Source of the DNA: Nitrososphaerales archaeon
GTDB lineage: Archaea > Thermoproteota > Nitrososphaeria > Nitrososphaerales > Nitrososphaeraceae
DNA: 64,000 bases
Reading direction: 5' to 3'
Assembly (NCBI GenBank): GCA_029237525.1
Contig: JARBAU010000230.1
Coordinates: forward strand, 27,299 to 91,298
The notes beneath the pieces were generated by a model. The model did not search any database and was not told where the DNA came from. It saw only the letters and a list, made by a program, of their open reading frames with translations. Position numbers and translations under genes: made by a program. Below are positions 55,618 to 63,988 of the stretch, piece by piece. Within the stretch, counting starts at the first letter, position 1, and each line of letters starts with the position of its first letter.

Positions 55618-56481
55618 TTAAATGGGTATAGACGCAATTGATTCTGACACTAATCTTGCGGCAAGGTTAGAAGTCATCTGATTGATATCAAATCGAGGAC
55701 ATACTTCACAAACGTCCATGCCTACAACTCCACTCGAGGCGGCTTTCTTAACCAAGTAAATAAGTTCTGTGGATGAGAGACCTCCTGCACTTGGAACAGA
55801 CACTCCCGGGGCAAAAGCAGGATCGACACAATCCAAATCTATGGAGATGTATTTCTTGTCACTAGAAATGGATGATATTCTATTGGCAATTTCAGAAATT
55901 CCAGCTTCTGCAATATCTAGAGGCGTAATTATCTCTAAACGTGCTTTTTGTACGTTTTCTAATTCTTGCTCCTCGGCGGCTCTTGTTCCTACAAGGACAC
56001 TCTTCTCAAAATTTAAATATTTAGAGGAATCGTATAGCACTGAACCGTAATAATCAGTCGTAGTTGATACGAAGTCAGGATGTGCATCAAAGTAAATCAG
56101 GCTCACTTTCCCCATGACATTGCCAATTGCTCGTAGAGCAATAGTACTTACAGAATGGTCTCCACCAGTGATTATAGGTATCTTGCCTAGAGTAAAAACC
56201 TCTTGAATTGAAGAGTACAGTTCTTCTCTATTTAGGTAGCCCAAATCATAGATCCTTTTGTTGTTTAGATTGCCGCCCATCGGCATTGTCGGAATTAGTT
56301 TCCCTTCCCTCAGGAAAAATTCTGACTCATTGGAAGCGATGCGAATACAATGTGGACCTTTACTCGCGCCTTTTCGTTTTGAATTAGATTTTGATTCGTC
56401 AGCCACACTTAAAAGGACAATATCAGCCTCTGAGACGTTATTTACATTTGATCTAAGAAAAATATCAGGGAAGTTTTTCAT
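55618..56481 (-). CDS. arginase/agmatinase-family ureohydrolase
   Basis: A 287-aa binuclear manganese hydrolase. The metal ligands are in GGDHSVST near residue 120, FDAHPDF near residue 143 and SIDLDCVDPAFAPG near 213. It probably hydrolyses agmatine to putrescine and urea, but arginase, proclavaminate or guanidinobutyrase activities share these motifs. Convergent with cytochrome b, 20 bp away. Confidence 0.85.
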   Translation of the reverse strand: MKNFPDIFLRSNVNNVSEADIVLLSVADESKSNSKRKGASKGPHCIRIASNESEFFLREGKLIPTMPMGGNLNNKRIYDLGYLNREELYSSIQEVFTLGKIPIITGGDHSVSTIALRAIGNVMGKVSLIYFDAHPDFVSTTTDYYGSVLYDSSKYLNFEKSVLVGTRAAEEQELENVQKARLEIITPLDIAEAGISEIANRISSISSDKKYISIDLDCVDPAFAPGVSVPSAGGLSSTELIYLVKKAASSGVVGMDVCEVCPRFDINQMTSNLAARLVSESIASIPI

Positions 56482-56697
56482 GAGCGGCTCAAGTAGAGTT
56501 ATGAATGAATAAAAGCATTCTAAGTTCCAAATTGCTTCTTACGGATCGAGTTGTCATAAAATTTTGAAAAATTGTAGTATTGTTTTTAATCAAATTCTAT
56601 TGCCTTCCTCTTCACTTTAGGCGATTCGTAAATTTGAGCAATTATTTCTGGCAGATTTAACAATATAATATCCACCTGGATAAGCATACGACCTACT

Positions 56698-57450
56698 TTA
56701 ATCTTGGACCCTTGGGGCCAGATAGAAATGAATTCTACCAAGGTTCATAACCCTAAATTCCAGTCTAATGGGCATTTTACTTGAGAATTCAGCAGCAATC
56801 GAGCCCCCTGCAGTACTTATCGCCTTTGTAACCTTAGAAAGATAATCTATGCTGTAAGTTGCAGTGCTCTGTTCCTTCACATTTAGTTCCTCTAAGCCTT
56901 CACTCTTAGGATCAAGAACTATCTCTGCCTCGCCAGAGTCGCCCTTTCCAGAAAAATGAATTGCAGACGCTTCTGATTTAATCGACAGGTATTCCGACAC
57001 AATATTGACATCAGAGAGTATTCTATCAAACGATCCAGCTACTAATACTGCTTTTGTATTGAAACTTAATTTGGGTAGTGGAGTGGCACTTGCAGAACTT
57101 TCAATAAGTCGCATTTTATATTCTCGGCGATAGCCGTTGTGCATTTTTACTAATAAAGTGCTATCTTCAGCAAGACTCATCTCGACTGAATCTTTCTTCT
57201 CACCCCTTCTAATCACTTTTAATAACTCGTCGATTCGGACTCCGAATTTTACTGCTGAATCACATTCGAAGCTCTCAAAAGTTGTATTAGGCCAATGAAT
57301 GTCAATTAGAGCTACATGCGATGGGTCCATCCCCCTAAAGGAAATGCCCTCAATATTGGCTTCGAACGTTGCTTCGTCTACCAAAGTAGAAATTGCTGAA
57401 GTAACAGCTTTCCATTCTTCTGTAGATCTTGTCCTAGCTCTGAACACCAA
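56698..57450 (-). CDS. pcn: DNA polymerase sliding clamp (PCNA)
   Basis: A 250-aa two-domain clamp monomer of normal length. VDEATFEANIEGISFRGMDPSHVALIDIHWP near residue 24 is the PCNA signature; the interdomain loop and the IRLEFRVMNLGRIHFYLAPRV C terminus bind PIP-box proteins. Three copies form the ring that holds DNA polymerase, ligase and nucleases on DNA. It stands alone; the 300-bp gap to tfs holds nothing obvious. Confidence 0.95.
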   Translation of the reverse strand: MVFRARTRSTEEWKAVTSAISTLVDEATFEANIEGISFRGMDPSHVALIDIHWPNTTFESFECDSAVKFGVRIDELLKVIRRGEKKDSVEMSLAEDSTLLVKMHNGYRREYKMRLIESSASATPLPKLSFNTKAVLVAGSFDRILSDVNIVSEYLSIKSEASAIHFSGKGDSGEAEIVLDPKSEGLEELNVKEQSTATYSIDYLSKVTKAISTAGGSIAAEFSSKMPIRLEFRVMNLGRIHFYLAPRVQD

Positions 57451-57753
57451 TTAATGTCAATAGATTGGCGAATGATAGCCGATTTTAATGTATTGTTAGG
57501 TACAACTTCGATTAGGTAATAGAATAATTTGGAACGACATCTGTAGGCCTACCGATAACCGATACTCATTAAATCCCTATATGTGTTCTACACCACGCTT
57601 TGAAACGATGTGGTTCTGAAGTCATCCGCTATCTTGCTTGAGTAGACGAATATCCAGAGCAGAGGATTAGCGGGTTTGAACCAAGAAGCCATTTAATTAT
57701 ATTTTACATACCAAGTAGTTAAAGAAATTAAGTAATGCACGTTGTGTTCATAA

Positions 57754-58107
57754 TCAAGAATAGTTTCTCCATGTGTGATTACACTTCGTACATCTGTAAA
57801 ATTGCGTAGTTGCTTCATCTGCTGACCTTGTCTGAAGCATCCACCAATAAGCAGTGTTATTTCCACACTTGGTGCAATCTATAGCAGTTGTTGGTAAGAC
57901 ACTTGGTCCCTGGTCTGTCTCAATCACCTTCAGTGAACCAGATTCTTGTTCGGAATAATGCGGGGCACCTTTCCTAGCACTTGCAGAATATGTATTATCA
58001 GTGAAGTCATTTCCACTATCAATTTTTGTGCCACATTTAGGACAGAATACAATGCCTTCGTCGACTCTTGATTTCATTCTTGTTTCACAGTTAGGACAAA
58101 ACTTCAC
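57754..58107 (-). CDS. tfs: transcript cleavage factor TFS (TFIIS/RpoM-like)
   Basis: A 117-aa protein with an N-terminal zinc ribbon (FCPNCETRMK, FCPKCG) and a C-terminal TFIIS ribbon. The latter (CTKCGNNTAYWWMLQTRSADEATTQFYRCTKCNHTWRNY) includes the catalytic Asp-Glu pair in RSADE that stimulates RNA cleavage by backtracked polymerase. It follows rpoL by 18 bp, so the two are co-transcribed. Confidence 0.95.
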   Translation of the reverse strand: MKFCPNCETRMKSRVDEGIVFCPKCGTKIDSGNDFTDNTYSASARKGAPHYSEQESGSLKVIETDQGPSVLPTTAIDCTKCGNNTAYWWMLQTRSADEATTQFYRCTKCNHTWRNYS

Positions 58108-58125
58108 CTATCCTCATTCCCCTCT

Positions 58126-58407
58126 TTATTGACTATTCATAACGTCCGAAAAAGTCTTAGCCAATTTTCGGACATATTCCGAAGCAATAGTAGTTGCTTC
58201 ACTTAGGGCTTCAACTGGATCTTTCTTATTTGTCAAGAGCCTCATCATATAGTCCTTTATAAGTGGGTGTTTCAGCATCACACCTGCAAATTCAACAGCT
58301 GTTTGCTTTAACAATTCATGCTGAATAATGTACATAACCGAGATATCTTCCTCTTCAATCTTCAATTCTAATTCATTCTCTCTCAGCTGAATGATCTCTG
58401 CAAGCAT
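58126..58407 (-). CDS. rpoL: RNA polymerase subunit L (Rpb11/AC19-like)
   Basis: A 93-aa alpha-like small subunit. Helical strand pattern ENELELKIEEEDISVMYIIQHELLKQTAVEFAGVMLKHPLIKDYMMRLLTN fits Rpb11, the partner of RpoD in the assembly platform of archaeal polymerase. It heads a two-gene operon with tfs and is divergent from the gene at 58464. Confidence 0.85.
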   Translation of the reverse strand: MLAEIIQLRENELELKIEEEDISVMYIIQHELLKQTAVEFAGVMLKHPLIKDYMMRLLTNKKDPVEALSEATTIASEYVRKLAKTFSDVMNSQ

Positions 58408-58463
58408 TAAACAGACAACTACTTATTGAGGATATAAATCATATCCTGCTGAATTCTATATCT

Positions 58464-58997
58464 ATGACATCCTTGGATCAGACTAGCTCCATTTCTAGTA
58501 TTGCTTTGAGCAAATATAGTGAACAGGTAAATCCTGGCAAGTGTGTAACTATATCTCTTTCGTTTAGAATCGAAGGACAAATAAGGATTGCATTTGAGCA
58601 ACGAAATTGGGAAAAGGCATATGATAAACATGATAACATTTTCCGACTGACAATTGAAGTAGAGCTGAAATCAGGAAGAAAGACGATTACCTCATTAAAG
58701 TTTGTCAGAAAAGCAGTCTTATTCTGGACTAGGAGTCCAAAGATCCCTTACAGAGTTTGGATAATGATAGTTAAGGATGACGAGTCTTTCTATCCGTCAA
58801 CGGTTGATGAAGCCAAATCACTTTTATTTGATATTGAAAAGATCATCGAACTAAACATGAACGGCCTTAAACCAGGTAAACATACACTCAAAGCAGATAT
58901 CCGTGTTACTTGGGGCAAGCATTTGTTTTCCAACCCAACAAAAATACATGCAAGATCGGATGAAATCCATATCTTCAAAGAACGTTTGGATTATTAA
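58464..58997 (+). CDS. beta-rich hypothetical protein, possibly truncated by the insertion sequence
   Basis: A 177-aa protein with a series of beta strands (KCVTISLSFRIEGQIRIAFEQRNWEKAYDKHD, HTLKADIRVTWGKHLFSNPTKIHARSDE), perhaps an arrestin-like or sandwich fold. A TATA box (GATATAAA, about 58431-58438) precedes the ATG for a leaderless start. The last codons and the TAA lie inside the left inverted repeat of the insertion sequence starting at 58991, so the natural C terminus may have been cut off. No family recognised. Confidence 0.55.
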   Translation: MTSLDQTSSISSIALSKYSEQVNPGKCVTISLSFRIEGQIRIAFEQRNWEKAYDKHDNIFRLTIEVELKSGRKTITSLKFVRKAVLFWTRSPKIPYRVWIMIVKDDESFYPSTVDEAKSLLFDIEKIIELNMNGLKPGKHTLKADIRVTWGKHLFSNPTKIHARSDEIHIFKERLDY

Positions 58998-60041
58998 TTG
59001 TTGTACTTACACAGATAGGTTACAATATTAATTACCTACATAGGTTACACTTTTCTGATTAGTTATTGTATGTGTGCTAGATGTAATAAATCTTTGTAGG
59101 AACAACTCTGACGGAGTAAGACCGTTTATGCATTCGTGTTCTCTGGTTTCGTTATATGCTTTAACAAACATGTCGTATTTTTGTTTACCTTCATCTATGT
59201 TTGGAATATCTTCTAATGCTATGAATTCACTCTCTACTATCTTGTTATATGCTTCCACCTTTCCTTGTAACTGCGGATAAGAATTTAGTATCAGTTTATC
59301 CTTTATCTGATTATGTACAAGAAAATCATAGAAGATTCTGGATGTAAACTGTTTATTGCTATCTTGCAATATCTTCCTGGGATTGCCATCAGTTATTATC
59401 CAGTCCTCTAACACATTAAGAACATCTACAGACCACTTCCTTTCAGACGATCTACTTGCTATTTTTCTAGAACAGTCAGCAAGACAACTAATGATATAAT
59501 TCCTTTGACTAGAGTTATTCAAGTAGAACCTCCCTATGATGCCCATCTGCAGCATTTCGTTTGGATGCTTCATCACAAACCTTTTGCAAGTTCCTGTTTT
59601 GGCCTTACATCTGAGGATATTAAGGTAATGTCTCTTCAGTATCTTCTATATGGTCCTGGTACTTGATGAGATTCCAACTACCTTTCTTAACCTAGACTTC
59701 ATCCTATTACATCCAAACCTTTTGGTTAATCATAGATAAAGAATTGTTTCTTCAAGCTCTGGTATAACCTTCTTCTTGCAGTTGATATTATGATGTCTTG
59801 TATAGAGATTTGATAGACCTTCTCTCCCTTTCAGTTTGTATCTGTTATTCCACTTGTAGTAAGTCTTTCTGGTTATACCGTATCGCTCGCAAATATTACT
59901 ACTGTATTACTAGTCCATTCATTTTCATATATTAGATTAAACCTTCTATTGATTTCTGTATGGATACACTTCCCGGTAGAAGTGTAACCCGTGTCTGTAA
60001 GCTATAATGCCACCTGTGTCCGAAAGTACAACAATTAATAA
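58991..60041 (-). mobile_element. decayed IS481-type insertion sequence
   Basis: A 1051-bp element bounded by the exact inverted repeat TTATTAATTGTTGTACTT (58991-59008) and its complement (60024-60041). A second exact inner repeat GGTTACACTT lies at 59043-59052 with its complement at 59980-59989. Between them is one transposase gene in three broken pieces. No clear target duplication is seen outside the repeats. The family is inferred from the transposase. Confidence 0.8.
59028..59965 (-). pseudogene. transposase pseudogene, IS481-like
   Basis: On the minus strand the frame starts near 59965 with a leader (EINRRFNLIYENEWTS), shifts by about one base near 59890, and continues with a helix-turn-helix (CERYGITRKTYYKWNNRY). 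It is then cut by TGA at 59730-59732 and TAG at 59646-59648, in the same frame as the intact last 182 codons (59028-59576). Those carry the integrase core with likely catalytic Asp in LADCSRKI, Asp in LQDSNKQF and Glu in GKVEAYNK. The element cannot make its own transposase. Confidence 0.85.
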
Positions 60042-60161
60042 GCGTCTTGAGCTTTCGCTCAGAATAGCTAAAAATTCATCTTTAAATGACACATGATGCT
60101 AAACTAAAAAAAGAATATATCAGGCACATTTTACCGGAAATCAGATGGTCAATATTAATAC

Positions 60162-60308
60162 TTATTCAGGAACTGAATCACAAGAAAGTTTTCCGTCCAC
60201 TACTTTAACAAAAAGATATCTGTTGTCCTTAAAGATCAAAGTTAGTTCGCCGCTATTCTCTTCAACGTCCAAAAGTTCTTGGCCTTTTATGCCATCGAAT
60301 TTGCCCAT
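60162..60308 (-). CDS. 48-aa small protein
   Basis: A minus-strand frame from ATG 60308 (or TTG 60329, adding 7 residues) to TAA 60162. It reads MGKFDGIKGQELLDVEENSG and goes on with a beta hairpin (ELTLIFKDNRYLFVKVVDGKL). Its composition is typical of small soluble proteins and it contains no low-complexity run. No family or promoter is clear. It lies just beyond the right end of the insertion sequence. Confidence 0.45.
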   Translation of the reverse strand: MGKFDGIKGQELLDVEENSGELTLIFKDNRYLFVKVVDGKLSCDSVPE

Positions 60309-60465
60309 ACACCTTACTAGTTGATGCAACTATTTAGGTTATTGACTCTAATACTTTGGTATCATACGAAGGATATTGAGATCCAATTCAGAAGACCCTT
60401 TGATATAATAAACAAGGTTAGTACGTAACATAATCGGGATTCTTATTCGTGCAATCTCCACATGT

Positions 60466-60476
60466 TTTTATATACG
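60466..60476 (+). promoter_or_regulatory. TATA box of the RAM-domain gene
   Basis: TTTTTATATAC lies 25-35 nt upstream of the ATG at 60501 and shows that the longer frame from 60462 is not used. Confidence 0.55.
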
Positions 60477-60500
60477 GGTGTATTTTATAGGACTAGATCT

Positions 60501-60731
60501 ATGCCACAAGCGTTCGTATTGATGAATGCTGAATTAGGAAGCGAGGACTCGATTGTAGATGAGCTAAGAAAAATCGAAGGCGTAAAGGAAGTTTATCAGG
60601 TTTATGGAGTGTATGATATTGTCGCGCAAGTGGAATCAAATACTATGGAACGGGTGAAGGAGACTATTACCTGGAAATTGAGAAAACTTAACGGGGTGAA
60701 GTCGACGTTGACAATGATTGTAATGGAATGA
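60501..60731 (+). CDS. stand-alone Lrp/AsnC ligand-binding (RAM) domain
   Basis: A 76-aa protein consisting only of the RAM domain: MPQAFVLMNAELGSED, EGVKEVYQVYGVYDIVAQVES, and RKLNGVKSTLTMIVME. The GVYDIVAQV motif between strands 2 and 3 is the family mark. It lacks a DNA-binding half. Such proteins form decameric rings and can bind amino acids, or modulate full-length Lrp regulators by mixed assembly (one is at 42439). The start at 60501 is supported by its TATA box. Confidence 0.85.
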   Translation: MPQAFVLMNAELGSEDSIVDELRKIEGVKEVYQVYGVYDIVAQVESNTMERVKETITWKLRKLNGVKSTLTMIVME

Positions 60732-60827
60732 CTACGAATTCATCTAATGTTATGAGCATTGTGTATGCCTTTTCTCATTATACCTCGTCCGTAACTTTAA
60801 TCTTCCAGCAATACATATAGAAATCAG

Positions 60828-60998
60828 ATGATCCTTTTCAGTAAAGACAATAAGGATGCGGAGGGCCTTGTCAAATGCAAGTACTGCAATATGAAGTTTG
60901 AAGGAAAGGAGAGGTTAAAGAGACATCAAAAAAAGGCACATAGTGAAAGAGGGGAAAGTGAGAGTCAGTCTAATCCAAATCCTTTTGGTGGCTTCTGA
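60828..60998 (+). CDS. 56-aa C2H2 zinc-finger protein
   Basis: A 56-codon frame from ATG 60828 to TGA 60996-60998. It contains one classical finger: CKYC, 12 residues, H, 4 residues, H (CKYCNMKFEGKERLKRHQKKAH, written here in part as CKYCNMKFEG then KRHQKKAH). The finger is followed by a hydrophilic Ser/Glu/Asn tail ending in NPFGGF. Single C2H2 proteins like this are known in archaea. It probably binds nucleic acid or another protein. It follows the RAM gene by about 96 bp. Confidence 0.7.
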   Translation: MILFSKDNKDAEGLVKCKYCNMKFEGKERLKRHQKKAHSERGESESQSNPNPFGGF

Positions 60999-61559
60999 CC
61001 ATCGTAACTCATGTTGATGATTTCTGTTATTTCAAATACGATTTGAAGCGGTGAATACTATATGCATATACTGGTTTGACGTATTTTCCTTTTTGATATT
61101 TCAATTCAAAGTTGTTGGCTCGAGTTTGACATGTTTAAATACAGATTGACTCCATAACTCAGTCAACTAACAGGTACATTATTTGAGGGTCTTGGGATTG
61201 AAAGACCACATAATTTCTGGACTACTCAACAAGAGTATTCAAATTAAATTGCAAAGTCGATGCAAACAAGGAATTGAAACCGGACTATTTAATTTCCGGT
61301 TAAAGGATTTCGTAATGCTCTAAATGACATGTATGATTTTAGATGATATGTATTCCGCCTTAGAAAATTACGTATAAATATTCAATTTGTGGTCGCGATC
61401 TAGTTTTGAGACATGTCAGCAATACATAATGATTTGATCAATATTCAATTATCCGTCTAAAAATCATTTAAAGATAAGATCCGCGTTTGTTTGTACTCTT
61501 CACCGCTCCTCGATTTCATTGCTAGTAATCACAAATAATGATCCCGATATTACGATGGA
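60999..61559. other. intergenic, nothing supported
   Basis: A 560-bp AT-rich gap. I see no further frame, RNA gene or palindrome of note. Confidence 0.4.
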
Positions 61560-62252
61560 ATGGGAGTGCACTACATACCTCGTTCCAATGATATTAATAG
61601 TCATTTCTATAGAATAGAACTACACACATTGGCCCTGGCAATTCTTATGCGACATGGAGAAGCTGAAAACAATGTCAATCGAGTGTTGGTGGGAAGATAT
61701 CTTGAATCACACCTAACTTCCTACGGCAAGCAACAGGCTACTGAAACCGCTCGATTGATTCAAAACATGCCCATCAAGAAAATATATGCGAGCCCAGTTA
61801 TTAGAACGATAGAGACTGCCGAGATAGTCTCTAAAATCTTAGGAATATCCTATGTTATTGATGAACGTCTTTATGAGATAGACCTCGGTAAATTGGTTGG
61901 AATGCGATACGAAGAAATAATCAGAGAACATGGTAACCTATTTCTAAAATTTTATACTGAACAAGACCCTACTCTGACTGACTATGGTGTAGAAACCTTT
62001 TCATCCGTCAAGTGTCGAATGAATAGTCTCCTGGACGAAATAAGGAGGACGTATTCAAATGAGAATGTTTTAATGATCACACATTTGGATCCAATAAAAG
62101 CTGCCATCTCCGCCTTGCTTAACCTGGAAGCGGAGGCATTATATCGATGGCATATTCGGAATGCTTCTCTCACGATTCTTAAAAATGAAGGCAATCTGTT
62201 TACCGTGTTTGGTGTAAACGTGATGTGCACAGATCGCTACTTGAATGACTAA
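61560..62252 (+). CDS. histidine phosphatase family protein
   Basis: A 230-aa protein. The RHG catalytic motif is in LMRHGEAENNVNRVLVGRYLESHLTSYGKQQA near residue 30. KKIYASPVIRTIETAEIV near 76 (second Arg), the ELIDLGKLVG-like YEIDLGKLVGMRYEE and the second histidine in VLMITHLDPIKAAI complete the fold. It is a phosphoglycerate-mutase-like phosphatase, not a glycolytic mutase by length and motifs. Its substrate could be a sugar phosphate or alpha-ribazole phosphate. The first 20-28 residues before ALAILMRHGE are unlikely to be conserved, so the true start may lie further in. Confidence 0.8.
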   Translation: MGVHYIPRSNDINSHFYRIELHTLALAILMRHGEAENNVNRVLVGRYLESHLTSYGKQQATETARLIQNMPIKKIYASPVIRTIETAEIVSKILGISYVIDERLYEIDLGKLVGMRYEEIIREHGNLFLKFYTEQDPTLTDYGVETFSSVKCRMNSLLDEIRRTYSNENVLMITHLDPIKAAISALLNLEAEALYRWHIRNASLTILKNEGNLFTVFGVNVMCTDRYLND

Positions 62253-62407
62253 ATTCAGTCGATTACTGGAAAAGTGTGCTGCTAAAAGTTCTATGTTCTG
62301 TTTATTCATTCCATGTATCAAATCCCAATAGTTATTCTAATGACACCAACCCTAGTAAAACCGCCGCTTATAACGAATTATATTAGGTAGCTGAGCATAG
62401 ACAATAA

Positions 62408-63520
62408 GTGGCCAAATTTTTACGTATTTTTGGCGAGATGCTTTTTTCGAATCTGGTGCTGCAAGCTTTACTTTTGAATATAGTAGTTGGAGCATCTTTT
62501 ATCGATCCTGCGTATGCACATTTTTCACATCTTCCCCATTACAACGGAGGTGGTTTAGGCATAGGCAAGTACTATGTCTATCAGGCCATGGATCCCGAAT
62601 ATACGCCCACAAATCAGCCTGCTCAAATAAGCATTAGTATACAGGACTACGATGGAAATGACGTAAATACACGGCTAATGACTATGGTCGAGATTTATTC
62701 GGAAAGAACTGGGGAAAGGATAGCAACCTATCCTTGGACGATGAGGACTTTTGGTGACTTTTATCTCTATCATACCTTCGATGAGGTTGGAAACTATCAG
62801 ATAGTATTGAGTATTTTTGACAGCTACGGTAAGACTCCCCCTCAGGTCGGAACTAGTAGCCCTCCAAGGGATATTTTAAGTAACAACCAGGATTGTAACT
62901 GCGACAGGGGTGTATTTAATATCTCTGTGACGAACTCATTCGGAGATATTTTTGTCACTGCAGTGTTTATTGGTGTATTTGGAATAGTTATTGTCTTCGG
63001 GATTGTGCTAGTTATGACTTATCGAAACCAAAAACGGAATGCAGAGGCCCGCGCAAAAAGCGAAAGCAAATTCGTGCTAAAATATGCCATTATGCTTCTT
63101 GCGATAGCTGCAGGCTTTGTACACCTCGCGGTATATGCAGAACATGGATCGCTAAGGATTGAGTACAGTATATTTTTACTTGTAGCAGGAGCATGTCAAT
63201 TCGCATATGGTATGTTATACACCCTCCTTACAGTATCTAATAGGCAAATGAATTTTAACAATATGCAATTTGCATTGGTATACTACAAAAAGACTCTAAT
63301 TCTTAATCTATTTGGACTCATAGGCACCAGCGTTCTGCTTGGTTTGTATATCTATTCAGTTGTACTGCCACCACCCCTATCTCCGAATAAAGTTCCTGAG
63401 AATATTGATTTGGGAGGTGTTATGGATAAGATTCTAGAAGCTAGTCTAATTCTAGGAATCGTTTATCTTATGAAATGGGAAAAAAGGCAATTAAGGGCAA
63501 ACCTGTTACACGAAGCTTGA
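62408..63520 (+). CDS. membrane protein of the terminal-oxidase neighbourhood
   Basis: A 370-aa protein opening with GTG. Signal segment (residues about 12-37, ending AYAHF), a beta-rich extracellular domain (residues 40-180; YYVYQAMDPEYTPTNQPAQISISIQDYDGND), then about five transmembrane helices to the C terminus (188-214, 228-250, 255-275, 292-318, 342-360). I know no enzyme family for it. Proteins of this layout precede heme-copper oxidase genes in Nitrososphaeria, and the next gene fits that setting, so it may be an accessory subunit. Confidence 0.65.
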   Translation: MAKFLRIFGEMLFSNLVLQALLLNIVVGASFIDPAYAHFSHLPHYNGGGLGIGKYYVYQAMDPEYTPTNQPAQISISIQDYDGNDVNTRLMTMVEIYSERTGERIATYPWTMRTFGDFYLYHTFDEVGNYQIVLSIFDSYGKTPPQVGTSSPPRDILSNNQDCNCDRGVFNISVTNSFGDIFVTAVFIGVFGIVIVFGIVLVMTYRNQKRNAEARAKSESKFVLKYAIMLLAIAAGFVHLAVYAEHGSLRIEYSIFLLVAGACQFAYGMLYTLLTVSNRQMNFNNMQFALVYYKKTLILNLFGLIGTSVLLGLYIYSVVLPPPLSPNKVPENIDLGGVMDKILEASLILGIVYLMKWEKRQLRANLLHEA

Positions 63521-63703
63521 ATCACTTGCTTAGCAGTAATCTCAATACTTTCTGTCCAATATCTGTCAAAACATATTTTGTACAAAGTGCTCTGCACGAC
63601 TTTGCGGGACCTCTGCAAAATTAATTGTATGTTCGGCAGCCAATTGAAAAACCTTAAATATCATTTGTTAACCTTTATGAGGCAAGATAGGGTAAGTTAG
63701 ATA

Positions 63704-63988
63704 ATGGTATCCAAATCAAGCTTTAATATATGGCTAATAGTGCTAATAGTTTTCCCACTCGTTGGACTGCTAATCAGCCTGACAATAGGTCATGCTTTTG
63801 CCCAGGAACCTTCTACGGCTTACCTAAACAGAAGAGTGGAAATTTGGGCACTATTCTATAGAGGTATGGTAGCTGCATTTGTTGTGGGTGCGTTGGTACA
63901 AGGAGCTATAGTTTATGTAGCTTGGAGGTTCAGAGAATCCAATAAGAAAAATAAACCTCATACATCTGTGGAGGATGTTCATCATTAG
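63704..63988 (+). CDS. oxidase subunit II-like membrane anchor
   Basis: A 94-aa protein with two hydrophobic segments: a signal-like first helix (residues about 9-33, ending GHAFAQE) and a second one (about 48-72, YRGMVAAFVVGALVQGAIVYVAWRFRE). The second helix and the following RFRESNKKNK stretch match the end of the membrane hairpin of cytochrome c/quinol oxidase subunit II. The copper-binding cupredoxin domain is absent; the reading frame closes at 63986-63988. The next gene, which might encode that domain, lies outside the window. A TATA-like CTTAAATAT (63653-63661) precedes it. Confidence 0.6.
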   Translation: MVSKSSFNIWLIVLIVFPLVGLLISLTIGHAFAQEPSTAYLNRRVEIWALFYRGMVAAFVVGALVQGAIVYVAWRFRESNKKNKPHTSVEDVHH

